From Geosiphon pyriformis (Eukaryota; Glomeromycota; Glomeromycetes; Archaeosporales; Geosiphonaceae): 64,000 nt of DNA. The notes beneath the pieces were generated by a model. The model did no database searches and was not told the DNA's origin. It saw nothing but the letters and a program-made list of their open reading frames with translations. Positions 1 through 13,111 of this stretch are shown here, piece after piece. The number at the start of each line of letters is the position of its first letter. Position 1 is the first letter of the stretch. Both the position numbers and the translations under genes were made by a program. Location: positions 314,519 through 378,518 of the forward strand of contig JAAOMT010000502.1 of assembly GCA_016748015.1 (NCBI GenBank). Reading direction: 5' to 3'.

Positions 1-244
1 AAATTATTTCTATAAAGATAGTGTACGTCTGATTTCAGAAGGTAAAAGGCTTAAGATGCGTTATGTAATAATATAATATAGTTGATAAACCTATAATAAT
101 GCTTAGTAGTAGCTTACCAAAGTCTAGATTGTTAAAAATTTCGGCAACATATATGATAACGATTTATTTATTTATTTAAACTTTTCATAAAAAAACTTTT
201 TTGACGTGAATTTTTTTTTTTTACAGTTTTAAAAAGCCTTTCCT

Positions 245-280
245 AATAATAATAATAATTATTATTATTATTATTATTAA
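245..280. repeat. AAT/ATT microsatellite forming a self-complementary hairpin
   Basis: A run of AAT units passes directly into a run of ATT units, so the two halves are complementary and could fold on themselves. Confidence 0.8.
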
Positions 281-1016
281 TTTTTATAGGAATTAATAAA
301 TAACGAGTAAAAAAGTTTTTTGTAATCTAGTTTTTAGATAGATTTATCTAATAATAAATTTTAAAATGAAATATATATCATCTGGAAGAAAAACAAATGG
401 CAAAAGATGCACATTTAATTGATCAACTCGAAAAAAGAGCAAGTTAATCTGGTTGTTATAAAAATATTTTTATATTCAAGAAAAATTTTAGTTAGAGAAG
501 CCAACAAGAAAAAAAAGTCAAAAATCGTTGTAAACCTAGTATTTTGTACGAAATTCTTGAACTTCACATAATGTTTTTTACTAATTTATTTTAATTGAAA
601 ATATGAATCTATAAATTCGTAATGAGATGAGAAAAAATTTAAGAAATGAAGTAATTTCTGTTGTAAAGTAATTTGTATGTACAATGTTCAAATGTACAAT
701 GTTCAAAAGTGCATGAAAAATAACTTTTTTCTCCAAAAAAAAAAAAGACCACAAATGCTACGATCTTCTTTTTATGGTTAGAGCTGATATCGTTTATTTA
801 TGTTTATTTATCTTCCAATTTCCGAGGTTAGATTTCACAATAAAAAAGTGTTTTTGCCTAACGAAGCATGTTGATTAACTGGTAAAAAAAAACACTCAAA
901 TTTAGTATTATTATCATTTGAATAGTTAGTATTGTTTCCTTTTATTTATTTTTAGGATAAAAATCTTTGACAAGAAAAGACATATTTAATATGATAAATA
1001 TTTACTTTTAATATTG

Positions 1017-1081
1017 TTTGGTTGGTTGGTTGGTTGGTTGGTTGTTTGTTTGTTTGTTTACTTGTTTACTTGTTTGTTTGG
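1017..1081 (+). repeat. compound GGTT / TTTG microsatellite
   Basis: About six GGTT units are followed by several TTTG units and degenerate TTTAC TTG variants. This is plain simple-sequence DNA. Confidence 0.85.
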
Positions 1082-1246
1082 GATTTTCTTCAAATAAAAA
1101 CTTGTTATACAAAAACGTAAATAATTAATTTTTACTTTTTTTTTTTAAAAAGAATAAGCAACAAAAAAATAAATTGGTTTAATTAATCTGAACCATATTG
1201 TTTCCAAAAAATAATTTTTTTGAGTTAGCTTGTTTTTTTAAAAACA

Positions 1247-1249
<3 letters not shown>

Positions 1250-1288
<39 letters not shown>
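1250..1288 (+). repeat. 39-base poly(A) tract
   Basis: An uninterrupted run of A. It could be the tail of an old retroposed copy, but no recognisable element precedes it, so I treat it as a homopolymer. Confidence 0.8.
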
Positions 1289-1291
<3 letters not shown>

Positions 1292-4198
1292 GAAATCGGC
1301 AAAAAATTTTTCAACAGCTGAATGCATAAACCTAATTTAAAAAATTTTATAAAAATATTAAATTTTGTTTAAAAGTCTAAATTATGATATAAAAATATTT
1401 ATAAAAAAAAAAATACTTTTTTTAAATATTACTTCTACCCAAACAATAAAATATTGTGAATTATATATATAGATATTTATACAAAAAAAAATATTTATAA
1501 AAAGATTTGAAAGAAATTGAAAATGAAAATTTTTTTGTAATGTTTATTAACTTCTAAATTGTTGTTCATTTAGTTTTATAAACAGTTCTTTTGATCTCGT
1601 TTAAAAATTAATGTCGTATATTTAACATTTTTGGTTAAAAAAGAACTTTTTTTTCATGTTTTAACAATATATTATTCTGTAAATATTTATATTTATATTC
1701 TCAAACAAAAGCTTTAATAATTCCAAGTTAAAAACTGTAAATTATTATTTTTTTAATAGTAAAAATAACATTTGTAAGATTTTTTTTTTAATATCAAAAA
1801 GTTTAAAATAATAAAATTTTATTTTAAAAAATTGAAAATTAAATGACAAATGAATATTGAGTTTTAAATTATTTGGTTATTTTAAAAAAATTTTAATTAT
1901 TTTTCAATTGGAAAATATTATAAATTAGTTTAAGTAAAATGTCAAAATGATTAATTTATTTTTTTTTGCAATATTTATTCCTGTATTTATTTGATTTTCA
2001 AATTCTTATACTGTACAAAGCAAAACATATATTTAAATTTTTGTCAAATATATTCTCAAATAGATATTAAAATTAAAAGCAAAATAAATTAAAGAAAGAA
2101 TAAAACATTTATTTATAAGAATTAATATTTGTATATTTCAATAAAATTTTTATTAAAATGTCATGTAAAATGTTATCACATACGTAAAACACTTTTTTAA
2201 AACTATTTTAACTATTAATAAACATATAAAGTCTATTAATGAGCAAGCCTTACCTTTTTCTGATAGAATTTTCTTATAAAATTATTGATTCATATCGAAA
2301 ATCAACGAAATAATATATTTATTATTATATCAGCCTATAATTTTTTAGCAGCAATATAAAGGATGCATTTATAAGAAAAAGTACAATTCTATAGTTTTAT
2401 ACAAATTTTAACGATTGAATAAACAGAATCTCTATTTCAGCACAGAGTCATAAATAAATATTTCCTTTTTCTAAAAAATAAACATTGCCTGTAAGTATAC
2501 TCTCGATTCTCATAACCATTTTATGCTTAAGTCTTATTTCCTATTTTAAAAAGTTATAACTGAATGCGAAATAATCATATTTTAACAGGATTTTGAGAAT
2601 TTTTGATTGAATGAAGCAGGCTGTAAGTTTTTCTTTTTTTTATTAAATAACAGATCTTGAAGAAGGATATCATCAAAAATGCGGATTAAATAATCAAAAG
2701 ACTCATAAAAATTGTGTCAAAAATGATTCTAAATTTAATTGTTATATTTTAAGAAGTATAGCCTTTAGTTTCTATTTAAAGGAGAAATTGTTTTTGAACG
2801 GTGTAAAAAGTTGAAAAAAGTTTTTTCCATGTTTTTAAAAAATAAAGCCAAAATTTTTACAGAATTTTAAAAGCTCAATATTCTTCCACAAAAAAAACAT
2901 ACTCTTATGAATCATTTTAGTATTAAAACAAAAAACAAAAGTTCCTGATTCCATAAATTACTTTATGCCCATCCTATCCCCAAGCGAATGAATTCTCACT
3001 TTAATTATAGTCGTTTGTGGTTTTTGTTTATCGCAACTCATGAAAAATCTCGTGGCATAAAATTCAATTGAATAAAATATTAAAATTATTCTTGGAATTC
3101 TAAATTTGTTATCTGATAGGTCCAGAGGTCAGGCTGTTTAAGAATCTTGACACATAGAAACAATAATCGCAGATCTGAAGACTTGCAGTATTAAGATTAT
3201 AGTCCAAAAGATTTTTATATAAATTACCAGTTTGGCTTCAATTTGTGATAGGAAATTAACAAAAAGTAACAAACTGATATTGAAATAAAATAATTGATTG
3301 ATTTGGAATATGTCATTTACATAATATATTTTCTACAAAGTTTATTTCTTCAAATGCTAATCAGTTATAGACAATACTTTCACAAAATATTAAAAAAATT
3401 ACAAAAATATTTTGAATAAAATTACATGGCAAAATAAATTTTTTATATTACAATAAAAAAATTTATTAATTAATTAAAATTTATTTATACCTAAAAATAA
3501 AATAAAATGAAATAAATTTTTTTTTATTGTCATCATAATTTATATATATTTTTAAATTTACTATAATTATTAAAAATTAAATATTATTTATTAAAAATTA
3601 ATATAGTTTAAAATTTTACAATAATTATTATTTTGTATAATTAAAGTTATTTAAATATGTTTACAATTTTCATTTATTAATATTTTGAATTGTATTATTT
3701 TATTTTATTTTATTTTATTTTTTACTTATATTTTTAAATATTTTTTTTCAAATTTTTAATTCTTAATTTAAATTTAAATTTTAAAAAGCAATATTTTCAA
3801 TTCTATTTAATAAAATAAGAATTTTAAATTACAAAAAATAATTTAATATTGTTTGTAAATATTATTAGCACTTCAAAACTTTGAACTTTTAAATAATTTT
3901 TCATTGTTAAAAATAGTAATTATTTGTAGAAAAACGGCCGCAAAAAAAAGTTGAAGTATTCAAATTCTGTTTTGCCCAACTTTTACTGGGATAATACTTT
4001 ATACGGTTTTAGTGAAGGCTTAAATTTCTACTTTCTTTGTAGGGCAATTTGTGATCAATTAAAAAATACTGAGACACGAGCCCTGACACGAATATAAATA
4101 AATAAGATAAGTCGCAATTAAAACCAACGCCACTTTCTTTTACTTTTAACCTACCGAAATTCAAAATAAAATTCATAGTTAGGCACATTATTTCATTT

Positions 4199-5469
4199 TT
4201 ATTCAGTTGTAATTTGAATTTCTAATTCTTCAGAGTCTAAAACTTGACCTTTGCTATCATTTCCAGGTAAATTTAAAGCTTTTGTCCAAGGATTCAAATC
4301 ATTAATATCATTATTTAAACCTCGCGTTAAAGTTGAAGTATTACTTTCAAGCTCATTGTTCTGGGAATTTTTCTCTATATTTATTGGGTAGTTATATTCT
4401 GGAAATGAGAGAATTCTAGTACTTTGGATGTTTTGTTTTCTCAATTTCATAATATTTTTTATCCCGTCAGAATCAGTAGGTTTGTAATAAAAACATGGAA
4501 GGAAGCAAGCTGCCGAACGGTGAGCACCAAATATTAAAAATAGTACAATTCCTCTGAAAAAGAAATAGAAAGTCACTAAAAAGAGTAAAAGAAATAGGCT
4601 AACTAATGTTGGTGTTTATTTATAATCAATTTTGACTTACATTATGCTTCCAGTATATTCGGATAAACTCAAAGCATTTGCATCAGGAATTTTTTTAGAT
4701 CTATTTATTATCCTTGGAACCAAGGAAGATAATAAAACAGCAATATAACCAATACAACAAACGTGCAATCGAATCGCTTGACCTAATTTTATCGCTGTGC
4801 CTCTGGTTTGGTTCTTTGAAAATTTCTCCCAATGTCTGATGAGAATGATAGTTGAATGACCTTATTAAAAAATTAATATAGTCAGAAATTTTTTTAATTT
4901 GTGAATTTTTCCAATTCATACTTACCAGTAAACCCTATACAGATTAATGTCACAATTACTGATGGAATTAAAAATGCCAACCAATCCCTATCATAACTTG
5001 TACCCTTACAATACAATCGATTAACATCCACACCCCAATGTTCATATTTACTAGAAATGATCAGCTTGACTCCTTGATACAACGAATTCAATCCCCAAAT
5101 TCCTGCAGATACTTTCCAACCCCATCTTTTTTCTATTGTAATTTCATTCTTCCAAATTCCATACCAAAGATAAAATATGATTGCTAAAGGAAAGATTTGT
5201 ATAGGATGAAAAAAAAATTGTCCAAATTTTTGGGCTATTATGCATAATGATGTTTCGAATGCTTTTTGGCGTAAATTTTCACCATATTTTAGTAATGGAG
5301 GAAGATTTGAAATTTGACTAAAGAATGCTGAAATACATAGCTGGGAAAGCGTCCATTTTGTAAAAAAACCGGGAGATTTATGAATTATTACTAGGAGCAA
5401 AACTAGCAGTGTGGAGCTAAAGAGGTTCAAGACTATGTAAATAATGAGTGGGGGAGAATAGTAAGTCAT
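4199..5469 (-). CDS. seven-transmembrane receptor-like protein, copy A
   Basis: Three exons on the minus strand: 5469-4926, 4860-4641 and 4553-4199, giving 372 residues. Both donors are GTAAGT and both acceptors end in AG; junction phases are 1 then 2. Exon 1 carries five hydrophobic segments, exon 2 the sixth, and exon 3 the seventh followed by a hydrophilic Ser/Asn-rich tail of about 95 residues. A Cys before the third span (motif SLCIIAQ) and a Cys in the loop after the fourth span (NRLYC) could form the disulphide typical of G-protein-coupled receptors. The tail begins FLPCFYY, a possible palmitoylation/helix-8 site; copies B-D have FLPCCYY. Three paralogues with the same exon design lie at 9.2, 15.4 and 18.5 kb. 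Family class is not certain: the Cys plus aromatic pattern of span three recalls cAMP-receptor/Git3-like fungal receptors more than Ste2/Ste3, but this is inference. Confidence 0.8.
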
Positions 5470-8400
5470 CGAATCTTCTTATTTAGAAGCAATAGTAATC
5501 AAATGATAATGATGATAACTTTATCAAATATTCTATTAAAAAAAATTTCACAATTTTTACTACTCCTTTTATATATATATATATATATATATCACATGTA
5601 TCGTAAACTTCGGGTAAATTCTATCGAAACTCAAATATTATGTCTCGATTGAATCGAGACAAAAACGTTTAATTCAAATATATTATATATCATTTGCTCA
5701 CGTTAAAGATGACCTAATCACATGTACATGTATATGGTTTTCACTATTTTTTAATATCTAAATTACAAAGTTACACATTAAATTTCCTTGTGATAAATTT
5801 AGCATATTCAGTATGCATATAAAATAAAACTCCCTTTTTCAATCTCACCTGATATATGAGCTTTTAAAATTCAATGTAAGCATCGATCGTAGAATTTTTC
5901 ATTTATCATAAATATATAACATTAACAAAAAAAGGGTTTCATAGTAATTTTTGAGATTTATAATATTAACGTAAGAATATTCGATAATTTTTATCTTTTG
6001 TAGATATTTAGCCATTTCGTTTTACAAAACTATATTATTTGTCCTTGATAGCTTTATTAAATTATAAATTTGATTATAAGAATCGTCATTAGCTTTCAAA
6101 ATATTTTATTTAGAGATTAAAGATAATCATTTGATTACTTGAATATAAATTTGAATGACTCAAGTTGCCTAAGCCGTTAAATCAAATCCATCCTAAAATA
6201 ATTTCGTGCAGGATTATAGAACTCGCGGTATGAAACCATAAATACAGATCCTCAGTTGTACAAAAGATTTTTAAAGCTTTCACAAAAGCAATCCCAATAA
6301 AGCCTTCTTTCAAAGAAGCTTTTTACCATTAAACATTTTGAGCTTCGCCATAACTATAATAGGATACATGAACGGATATTTCGGATCATTTCTGAATACA
6401 TGAAAAATTTGTGTATTTATATTTTTGCTGATCTATTTCATTATAAACATGTCAGCGTAATTGCCATTTATATCTTAGCTCCCTTTAAAGTTTGTAAACC
6501 ATAAATACCATCAAAGTCAAAGAATATTATGAGAATCGAAATACATTAAACTATAAGAATTAAATTTAAAAAAGAAACAAATAATAATAATAAATATCAT
6601 GCGAGTCTATATAGAATGAAATAATATATATCGAATGACCCGTCTTTATTTATTATTTCAAATGGTCAAATACATTCAAACTTTGTAATCACCTTTTTTC
6701 CGAAAAATGATATTACTTTTATCATTATGAATACAGAGATACAAAATATTAAGGTTAACATATAATAAATAGAAAACAAAATAAGTAATAAATGTATGGA
6801 AAATATATATATATATATATTGATATATTTTGATATATTGATATATTTTGAAAATTATTTTTGATTTATAATAAAGAATAAAGTAAAAAAAAAAAAAAAA
6901 TTTTTTTTAATAATGTATTAATTAATCTTGAAAATATATAATTTTTGTTGACAAATATGATAACTTGTTTACTTTTTATAATAATTTATTGTAGTTTAAT
7001 TGACCACTATGGTTTTTGTTATTTTTTAATCCAATCAATTTTATATTTAAAAAATTTGTTGTTTCATTTATATTTTTAAGTATTTATAATGTATTATTTT
7101 ATTAAAAATTATTTCAATAAATGTTAAATTATTTTAGAATATATTTTTAAAAACCAAAAGTAATTAATCATCGAAATATAAACATTAATAAAAAAAATTC
7201 TTTAGAGCTAACAACAATATTCCTTGATTTTACTAAATTTAAATCAAAATTTTTGTTAAATCACAAAACTAGTACGTTTTTAATCCATAAATCTATGAAC
7301 TTGAACCAATATAATGTAAATTATTCACAAGTCAAGCAAATAAACAAACTTAAAGTAGATTGGAATGCATTAATTGGTTTTATAAAATTCAGCTTAAACT
7401 GTTGGGAGTTAACAAAACAAAAATTTACCATCTTTCCATTAAAGTAAAACTATTCTAGAAACTTGAAATCTAATTTTTTAATTTTTAATTTCTTAATAAA
7501 AATAGTAATTAAACTTTAAAATTTGACAAACAAGGTACCTACTTAACTTTTCTAATCGGCTTTAAATTATTCCAGAGAAAAAAATTGCAACTCCCAAAGA
7601 TATATTTACATAGAAATTCTATTTAATAAATAAATGCTTCTTTTAAATACAGTGTATCACAAAAAAACTTAAAGATCAACAGGCAAAAGTTACCACATGT
7701 AAGACTTTTTTAAATTTCGAAAGCGGAATTAATTTACAACTTTTGATGTAATTTATATTATATATAAATCTGTCGATCAAGAAACGCAGCAAGCAAAAGC
7801 TAATCTACTTCTATAGTGAGGACTGTCAAATTAAGTAAACTATGCAAAAAACAATGAATGATGGAAAATTTGAGCATAAAGGGGGTAATGATCGTCGCAA
7901 TAAAGATTACGGGACACGTAGTAGGTCAATATGTCCCTTTGTCTCTGGAAAAAATTGTTACTAAATCAGATAAACATTTAATATTGTACAATTGGCAGAA
8001 ATTTAAGTTTTTCCTTTGGATATATGAAAAATTTACCAATTACCACGCTAATGTTGACAAAATTTCAAAACAGAAACATGTTGAATGGTCAAATTTCATC
8101 TTAATAATAACTGAAAAAAATCTTACTTGCAATTAAACTTCATTTCATGTAACAGCATGTTGGAGAAGTTAATGAAACACTTGAAAAGAAGTGCCACTTT
8201 CAACAAGGTAAAAATGCCGAGCATAAAAGTCAAGTAGCCAAGGCGTTTGTTTCTTTGGGGGAAAATGTATTTTAAACTTATTGACTGGCCATTGTTAAAA
8301 ACATGAAGTAGAACGATAGATGATTAAATTATGAAATTCTTTGCCAAAAAACTATATTGATCAATTTAATAAATTCAATGTTTGATGCATTGTGAATTGA

Positions 8401-9172
8401 TTATCAAGAATAAAAAGCATATTAAGTTTTACATCAACAACAACAAGCAATATATCAATCATATAAATTTTATTTTTTGTTACACATTGGATTAAATTAA
8501 ACCTTGATAAAAACATATTGATTAATTGAATAAAATCAAACATTATCTTGACAAGATATGAATCCCGGTAATCTTTTTATTTCAAAAGTTTAAAATTCTT
8601 TTTTAATGATAAAATGATCTTGAACTTTCGAAATCGCCTCATGAAAGCTGACGTGACCTATATTCCCTGCCTTTGCATATGCGTTTTTAAAAAATTGACC
8701 CATACAAAAAGTTTATATTTTAAGTTTGAAATCACAAAAAGCAGTTTTTTATGATTTTTCATGAACTTTTATTAAGGAAAATACATTTTATAGTCCATTT
8801 CAAATTAATTTCACAGATATTACTGGTCTTCCTTTGGCAAGATTATATTTCATCCTGGGTACTTAACTCGCAAGTATTGGAGTCTTTGAAACTCTCAATG
8901 TTAAAAGGAAAGTTTAAATTCCATGTGAAAATATTTTATAAATAATTGGGCATCTAAGCTATTTCTCGAGAAACTATTCGATAGATCTAACGGGGGAAAA
9001 TTTCGAAATAACCTTATCTATTAATAAAGATAACATTGGTTTGACTAATAATTGTGTGTAAATTTATGTTACTATACAAATTCTATATCGATTTTATTTT
9101 CATTCTAAGATTAGAATCATAATTCTTGTTTGAACAGATTAATTTGACATGAAGAATAACCCCTTTTTTAAT
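5470..9172. other. intergenic spacer between receptor-like copies A and B
   Basis: AT-rich DNA with a TA dinucleotide tract at about 5570-5592, another TA tract near 6806-6822, and poly(A)/poly(T) near 6887-6908. Apart from a short pocket with coding-like wording at 7842-8275, listed separately, no gene can be supported. Confidence 0.5.
7842..8275 (+). pseudogene. possible remnant of a coding sequence
   Basis: Several short open stretches in different frames read like protein rather than AT noise. One begins MQKTMNDGKFEHKGG at 7842; a different frame, 8151-8274 after a plausible AG acceptor, contains NETLEKKCHFQQGKN and AEHKSQVAKAFVSLGE. The GC content is locally higher than the flanks. I cannot join them into one ORF with convincing splice sites and recognise no family. 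It may be a decayed gene or a chance pattern. Confidence 0.22.
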
Positions 9173-10387
9173 TCAAATGGGATCGAAAGTAGAAACTCTA
9201 AATAAGAAACTACTGGAGGAAGCACTAAATTCATCAACTGAGGGTTCTTTTTCATCACTATTATTGTCCATTTGAGTGCTGTACCATATAGGTTCTGGAG
9301 TTTTTACATCGAGAGTGGTCATTGAATCAACTATTTCCTTATTCGAAATGGCATCATTAGGTTTCAGTGATGGACTTTCAAGATCCCTTCTGCGATCTGG
9401 AGGGGCGTAATAACAACATGGTAAAAACACGGCTGCCGATTTAGTAGTTCCAAAGATCAAGAATAAAACTATTCCCCTAAAAAAAACTAGATATTTATTT
9501 TGTTGTTCAATTAGGAAAAAAAAGTCAATAAATTCTTTGCTTACTGGATACTGCCTGCGTAATCCGAAATTACGAGCTCATTTGGATCAGGAACCTTCTT
9601 GGTTCGCTTAATTAGAGGTGGCAGTAATGAGAACAAAAGGCAACATATATATACGTTGCTAGAAATAGAGAGTCGAACAGCCTGTCCAAGTTTAATTGCA
9701 GTATTTCTATTTTGTCTATGTACATATTGTCGCCAATGTTGAAAGAGCATGATTGTGGAATGACCTTAAAAAGAATCTATGTTAACACAGCCTAGTTAAC
9801 CTTTTTTCTTTATTCATTGATTCATTCATGAACAACTTACTTGCAAGGAAAGCAGCTATCAAACTAAGTATTGCCATAGGTATTAGAAATATTAGCCAAT
9901 TCTGTTTCATATTTGAAGCTGGTCTACAAAACAATCGATTTACTTCGGTGGCCCAATGTTCTTTACTACTTTCTATAGACCAACGAATACAACAACTTAT
10001 GACTGTATAACCCCAAATCCCACCAAATATATATCGAAAAGATTTCTTCTCAATTTCAGTATCCCTTTTATAGAGAGCCCACCAAAGATAAAAGGCAAGT
10101 ACTGCTGGAAACATTTGAAACGATGGAAAGAAGAAGAGTGCTACTTTTTGCTGTATTATACAAATAGGGGTCTCATAGGCTCGCTCCCTCAAAGTGTCAC
10201 CATATATTAAAATTGAAGGCAAACCAGAAAGTTGCTCAAAGAAGGTACTAAAACACAATTGAAAAAGTGTCCATTTTGTAAAATATGCTTTTGTACGAAG
10301 TATCATGGTAATAAGGATTGATAATAAAGCAAGGTTTAAAAACTGTAAAAGAATGTAAAGAATGACAGGCGTTGAATAACTCGGCAT
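9173..10387 (-). CDS. seven-transmembrane receptor-like protein, copy B
   Basis: Minus-strand exons 10387-9841, 9764-9545 and 9476-9173 encode 356 residues. Exon 2 is exactly 220 bases, as in copies A and C, and junction phases are again 1 and 2. The donors are GTAAGT and GTAAGC. Seven hydrophobic segments are visible. The region from span two to span three (GLPSILIYGDTLRERAYETP followed by CIIQQK) is the best-conserved part of the family, with the putative disulphide Cys at the start of span three and its partner in NRLFC. After span seven comes FLPCCYYAPP and then an acidic Ser-rich cytoplasmic-type tail. The start ATG aligns with those of the other three copies. Ligand, G-protein coupling and expression cannot be told from sequence. 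Confidence 0.8.
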
Positions 10388-12570
10388 ATTTTAATGATGA
10401 AAAGTGGAATCGAGGGTTTATAAAAAAAGTGCCACTGACATCAATGATTTTTTTAAAAGTAATTACAAAATGGTTTATTCGAATCTAAACCCAATTGCAT
10501 TTATTGCATTTCAAAATATGAACAAAAGCAAAAAGCCAAGGACCACAAAATCTGCAGGAGTGTGTAATTTTGGGAAAGATCTCTTCTAATAAATATGCCC
10601 GATTTACTTTTAATATGCAATGAAGCCTTTTGTATTCATGAATGTAAAAATTTTCGGATAAATATTAGTCAAATGTTATACAAAGTTTTTGATGCAAAGT
10701 TTAAAAGTATTTCTTGTGTTTAATCAACTTTAACTTATCGTGCGAATGAGCTTCTTAGACCAATTATTTTTACTCAATGACTAAAATAGTTAAAATTTAT
10801 TGAATAAATAACGGTTTAAATCTTGGATAAACAAATTTTCTATCATTGCTTTAATAATAAATCTTTTAAAAAACTTTGCAGTTTACATATTTCTTAAAAA
10901 TTTTGAATAAAAATAAACCTTTATTGTAGCATTTTGGACGTTTAAATGAATCAAGGGATTGTTTGATTCTTTGAAGAAAAATTCAAAAAAGTCCCTTTTT
11001 CAAAATGACTTATCCATAATGGTCGTTTTCACCCATCATAGTTAAAAGGAAAATTCATTAAGCCGCCCTAATATTTCATTTATACACATTAATAACAATA
11101 ATCTACCCTTTTTGTAAATCATAATTAGATTTTTGCCGAACAGATACATTTACAAAATGACAAAAAAAGATAGGGAGGTTTTTCATTGAAACTGAAATTG
11201 TGGTCTATCCCAATATAGAAATAAATGAAGATGATGTGACACCTTTTAATTTCATGCACTATAAGAATGAATCTAATCGTTAAACCAAGCATTTAATATA
11301 TATATATTATTTTGTACTCTATGAATAGTATCTAATTGTTAGGTAAACATTTAATATATTATATGCCCTTGTATAAATTTGGTAATCGTCTATCGCCCTG
11401 TTGTTTTAATTTAAAAGTTTCTAGAATATTAGAATAAACTATTTTTAATCAATAGATTTGGAAAGATTAAGATAAACAATAATCCTATTTAAATCTCTGA
11501 CAATCAAACATACTTTTCTTATTCCTTTTCTTCATAGAACGGTAGTTTTTACCCCGAAATAAACACAATTTACCTAATATTATTATATTGAAAAAAATTT
11601 CCGTTCTTAGCAATTGATCATATTAATACATAAGGAAAAATTTTTTTAAACAAGTGACGAATAGTATATTTTAAAAAATTTTCAGAAAAAAGAAACCGAA
11701 AAATCATTCATTTAACCAAAAATTCAAAAAACTAAAAAATCCTGAATACACTTGAGGAAACCTTTGCCAAGAAAATGCTTTGAGCTGTCACCAATCCTAA
11801 ATTCAACATTATCTAAATAAAATCCAGCATCAAAGAGCTTAATAATATTACAAAGTCGTTTTCAACAATTAAGTTTCATTTAAATTTGGAGTTTCGAAAT
11901 AGAAAACCTTTTTATCAAATATCTTTTCTGACAATTGAAACTATTTTCATGAAATTATGATTTTAAAAACAGATTATGTGTTTTTTTAATTTAGTTCAAA
12001 AAAATTTGACTGTAAAAATTTATTTATTTCCTTTGAGTTTATAAAAAAAAAGGTTTAATATTTGGTACTCTCAAAAACAATACCACTTCTACATGTATTA
12101 AATGAAGAATTGGGCGACCGTCTTATAATGAATTTTAGTTTCAACATATAATCTTTTCCAAAAATTTGGTTTTCAATTTGCAGTTCAAATTATTTTTGAC
12201 CCTAAATCATTGAAAATATTCAAATTCAAGGCACACCTTTTTTAAATTTATTTTCGAGGCACGCAATTTGAAATGTTACTGTAATCGAAATTAGTATTTA
12301 AAAGTTTCTTTTGTGAAACTTTAAAAGCTTAACTTCAGGCTCGTTTGTTAAATGAAACTTTGATATATACAATAGGTATTTGGCTGATTTATAATTTTAA
12401 ATTGAACGATTGAATCTTAACAGTAGATGGTTTAAAATATTGAATTACAATCCTTTTAGCATGAAATGAACACATAAAAGGCATCCGAGCCTTTGAAGTT
12501 TGAAGCTCTGAAGTTACGTTGATTTCTTCTATTCTATTAAAAAAATTTTTTTGAGCTTTACGACACATAC
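10388..12570. other. intergenic AT-rich spacer
   Basis: Upstream of receptor-like copy B and upstream of the Myb-like gene. No conserved coding sequence, RNA gene or repeat array is visible; open stretches are short and low in complexity. Confidence 0.5.
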
Positions 12571-13111
12571 ATGGAGCACCCAATGGCAGTCAAGCAGGAA
12601 GCTGACCAAGGAATGATCGAACGTCAAGATACAATTGATGGGGAGAGTGTAATGTCTTTTTTAAAATTATTATTAATACAAAGTAAACGTATAGTATGTT
12701 TCTATTAGATAACAGCTGGTATGATGAGAAAATAAATTACTTTTTAATTGAAAGAAACCTGCGAAATGTGAAGAGAGATACGACCCAGGCAAGAATTCAT
12801 CTAAAGTACCCCCTACGAAACGACGAAAGGCAACTTTTAAATCTATCAAACAAAAAAAGGAATCTCTATCACTTGAAATGAAGTCCGATCCAGATTTAAC
12901 ATTGACTATAACTAAAAAATCCCTGCCTAAAAAAGGAACCATCTCAACTGGTGGAAAGTGGACAGCCGAGGAGGATAAATTATTGATCGATTGTATTCTA
13001 GGCTTGGTCCAAACAATCCCGTGGCAAGAATTTGTTGATCGGTTTCCCAATCGGGATGTAAAATCCTTGCAGAATAGGTGGTTTCGTTTAAAAAATAAAA
13101 TGAATGGTTGA
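12571..13111 (+). CDS. small Myb/SANT-domain protein
   Basis: Predicted exons 12571-12648 and 12755-13111 give 144 residues. The second exon is the firm part. It has a Lys/Arg-rich region (PPTKRRKATFKSIKQKKES) and then a single Myb-like repeat, with the spaced tryptophans of the fold in GGKWTAEEDKLL, IPWQEF and LQNRWFRLK, ending KNKMNG. This is the pattern of a DNA-binding SANT/Myb domain at the very C terminus. The upstream exon is inferred: ATG at 12571, donor AGT|GTAATG, acceptor GAAAG|AAA, both phase 0. A different acceptor near 12710 would read another frame without the Myb repeat. The frame before 12571 is also open, so the true start could lie further upstream. Function as a transcription factor is family inference. 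Confidence 0.6.

Larger units (their letters stand above)
1..4198. other. gene-free AT-rich intergenic DNA
   Basis: I see no supportable gene here. The stretch is dominated by A/T homopolymers and simple repeats: a trinucleotide hairpin near 245, a GGTT/TTTG tract near 1020, a long A run near 1250, and a TTTTA tract near 3697-3722. Stop codons are frequent in all frames. The last few hundred bases would be the 3' flank of the minus-strand receptor-like gene ending at 4199. Confidence 0.6.

Noticed and set aside
9828-10210. Plus-strand ORFs over receptor-like copy B
   Set aside because: Shadows of exon 1, whose frame is conserved in three paralogues.
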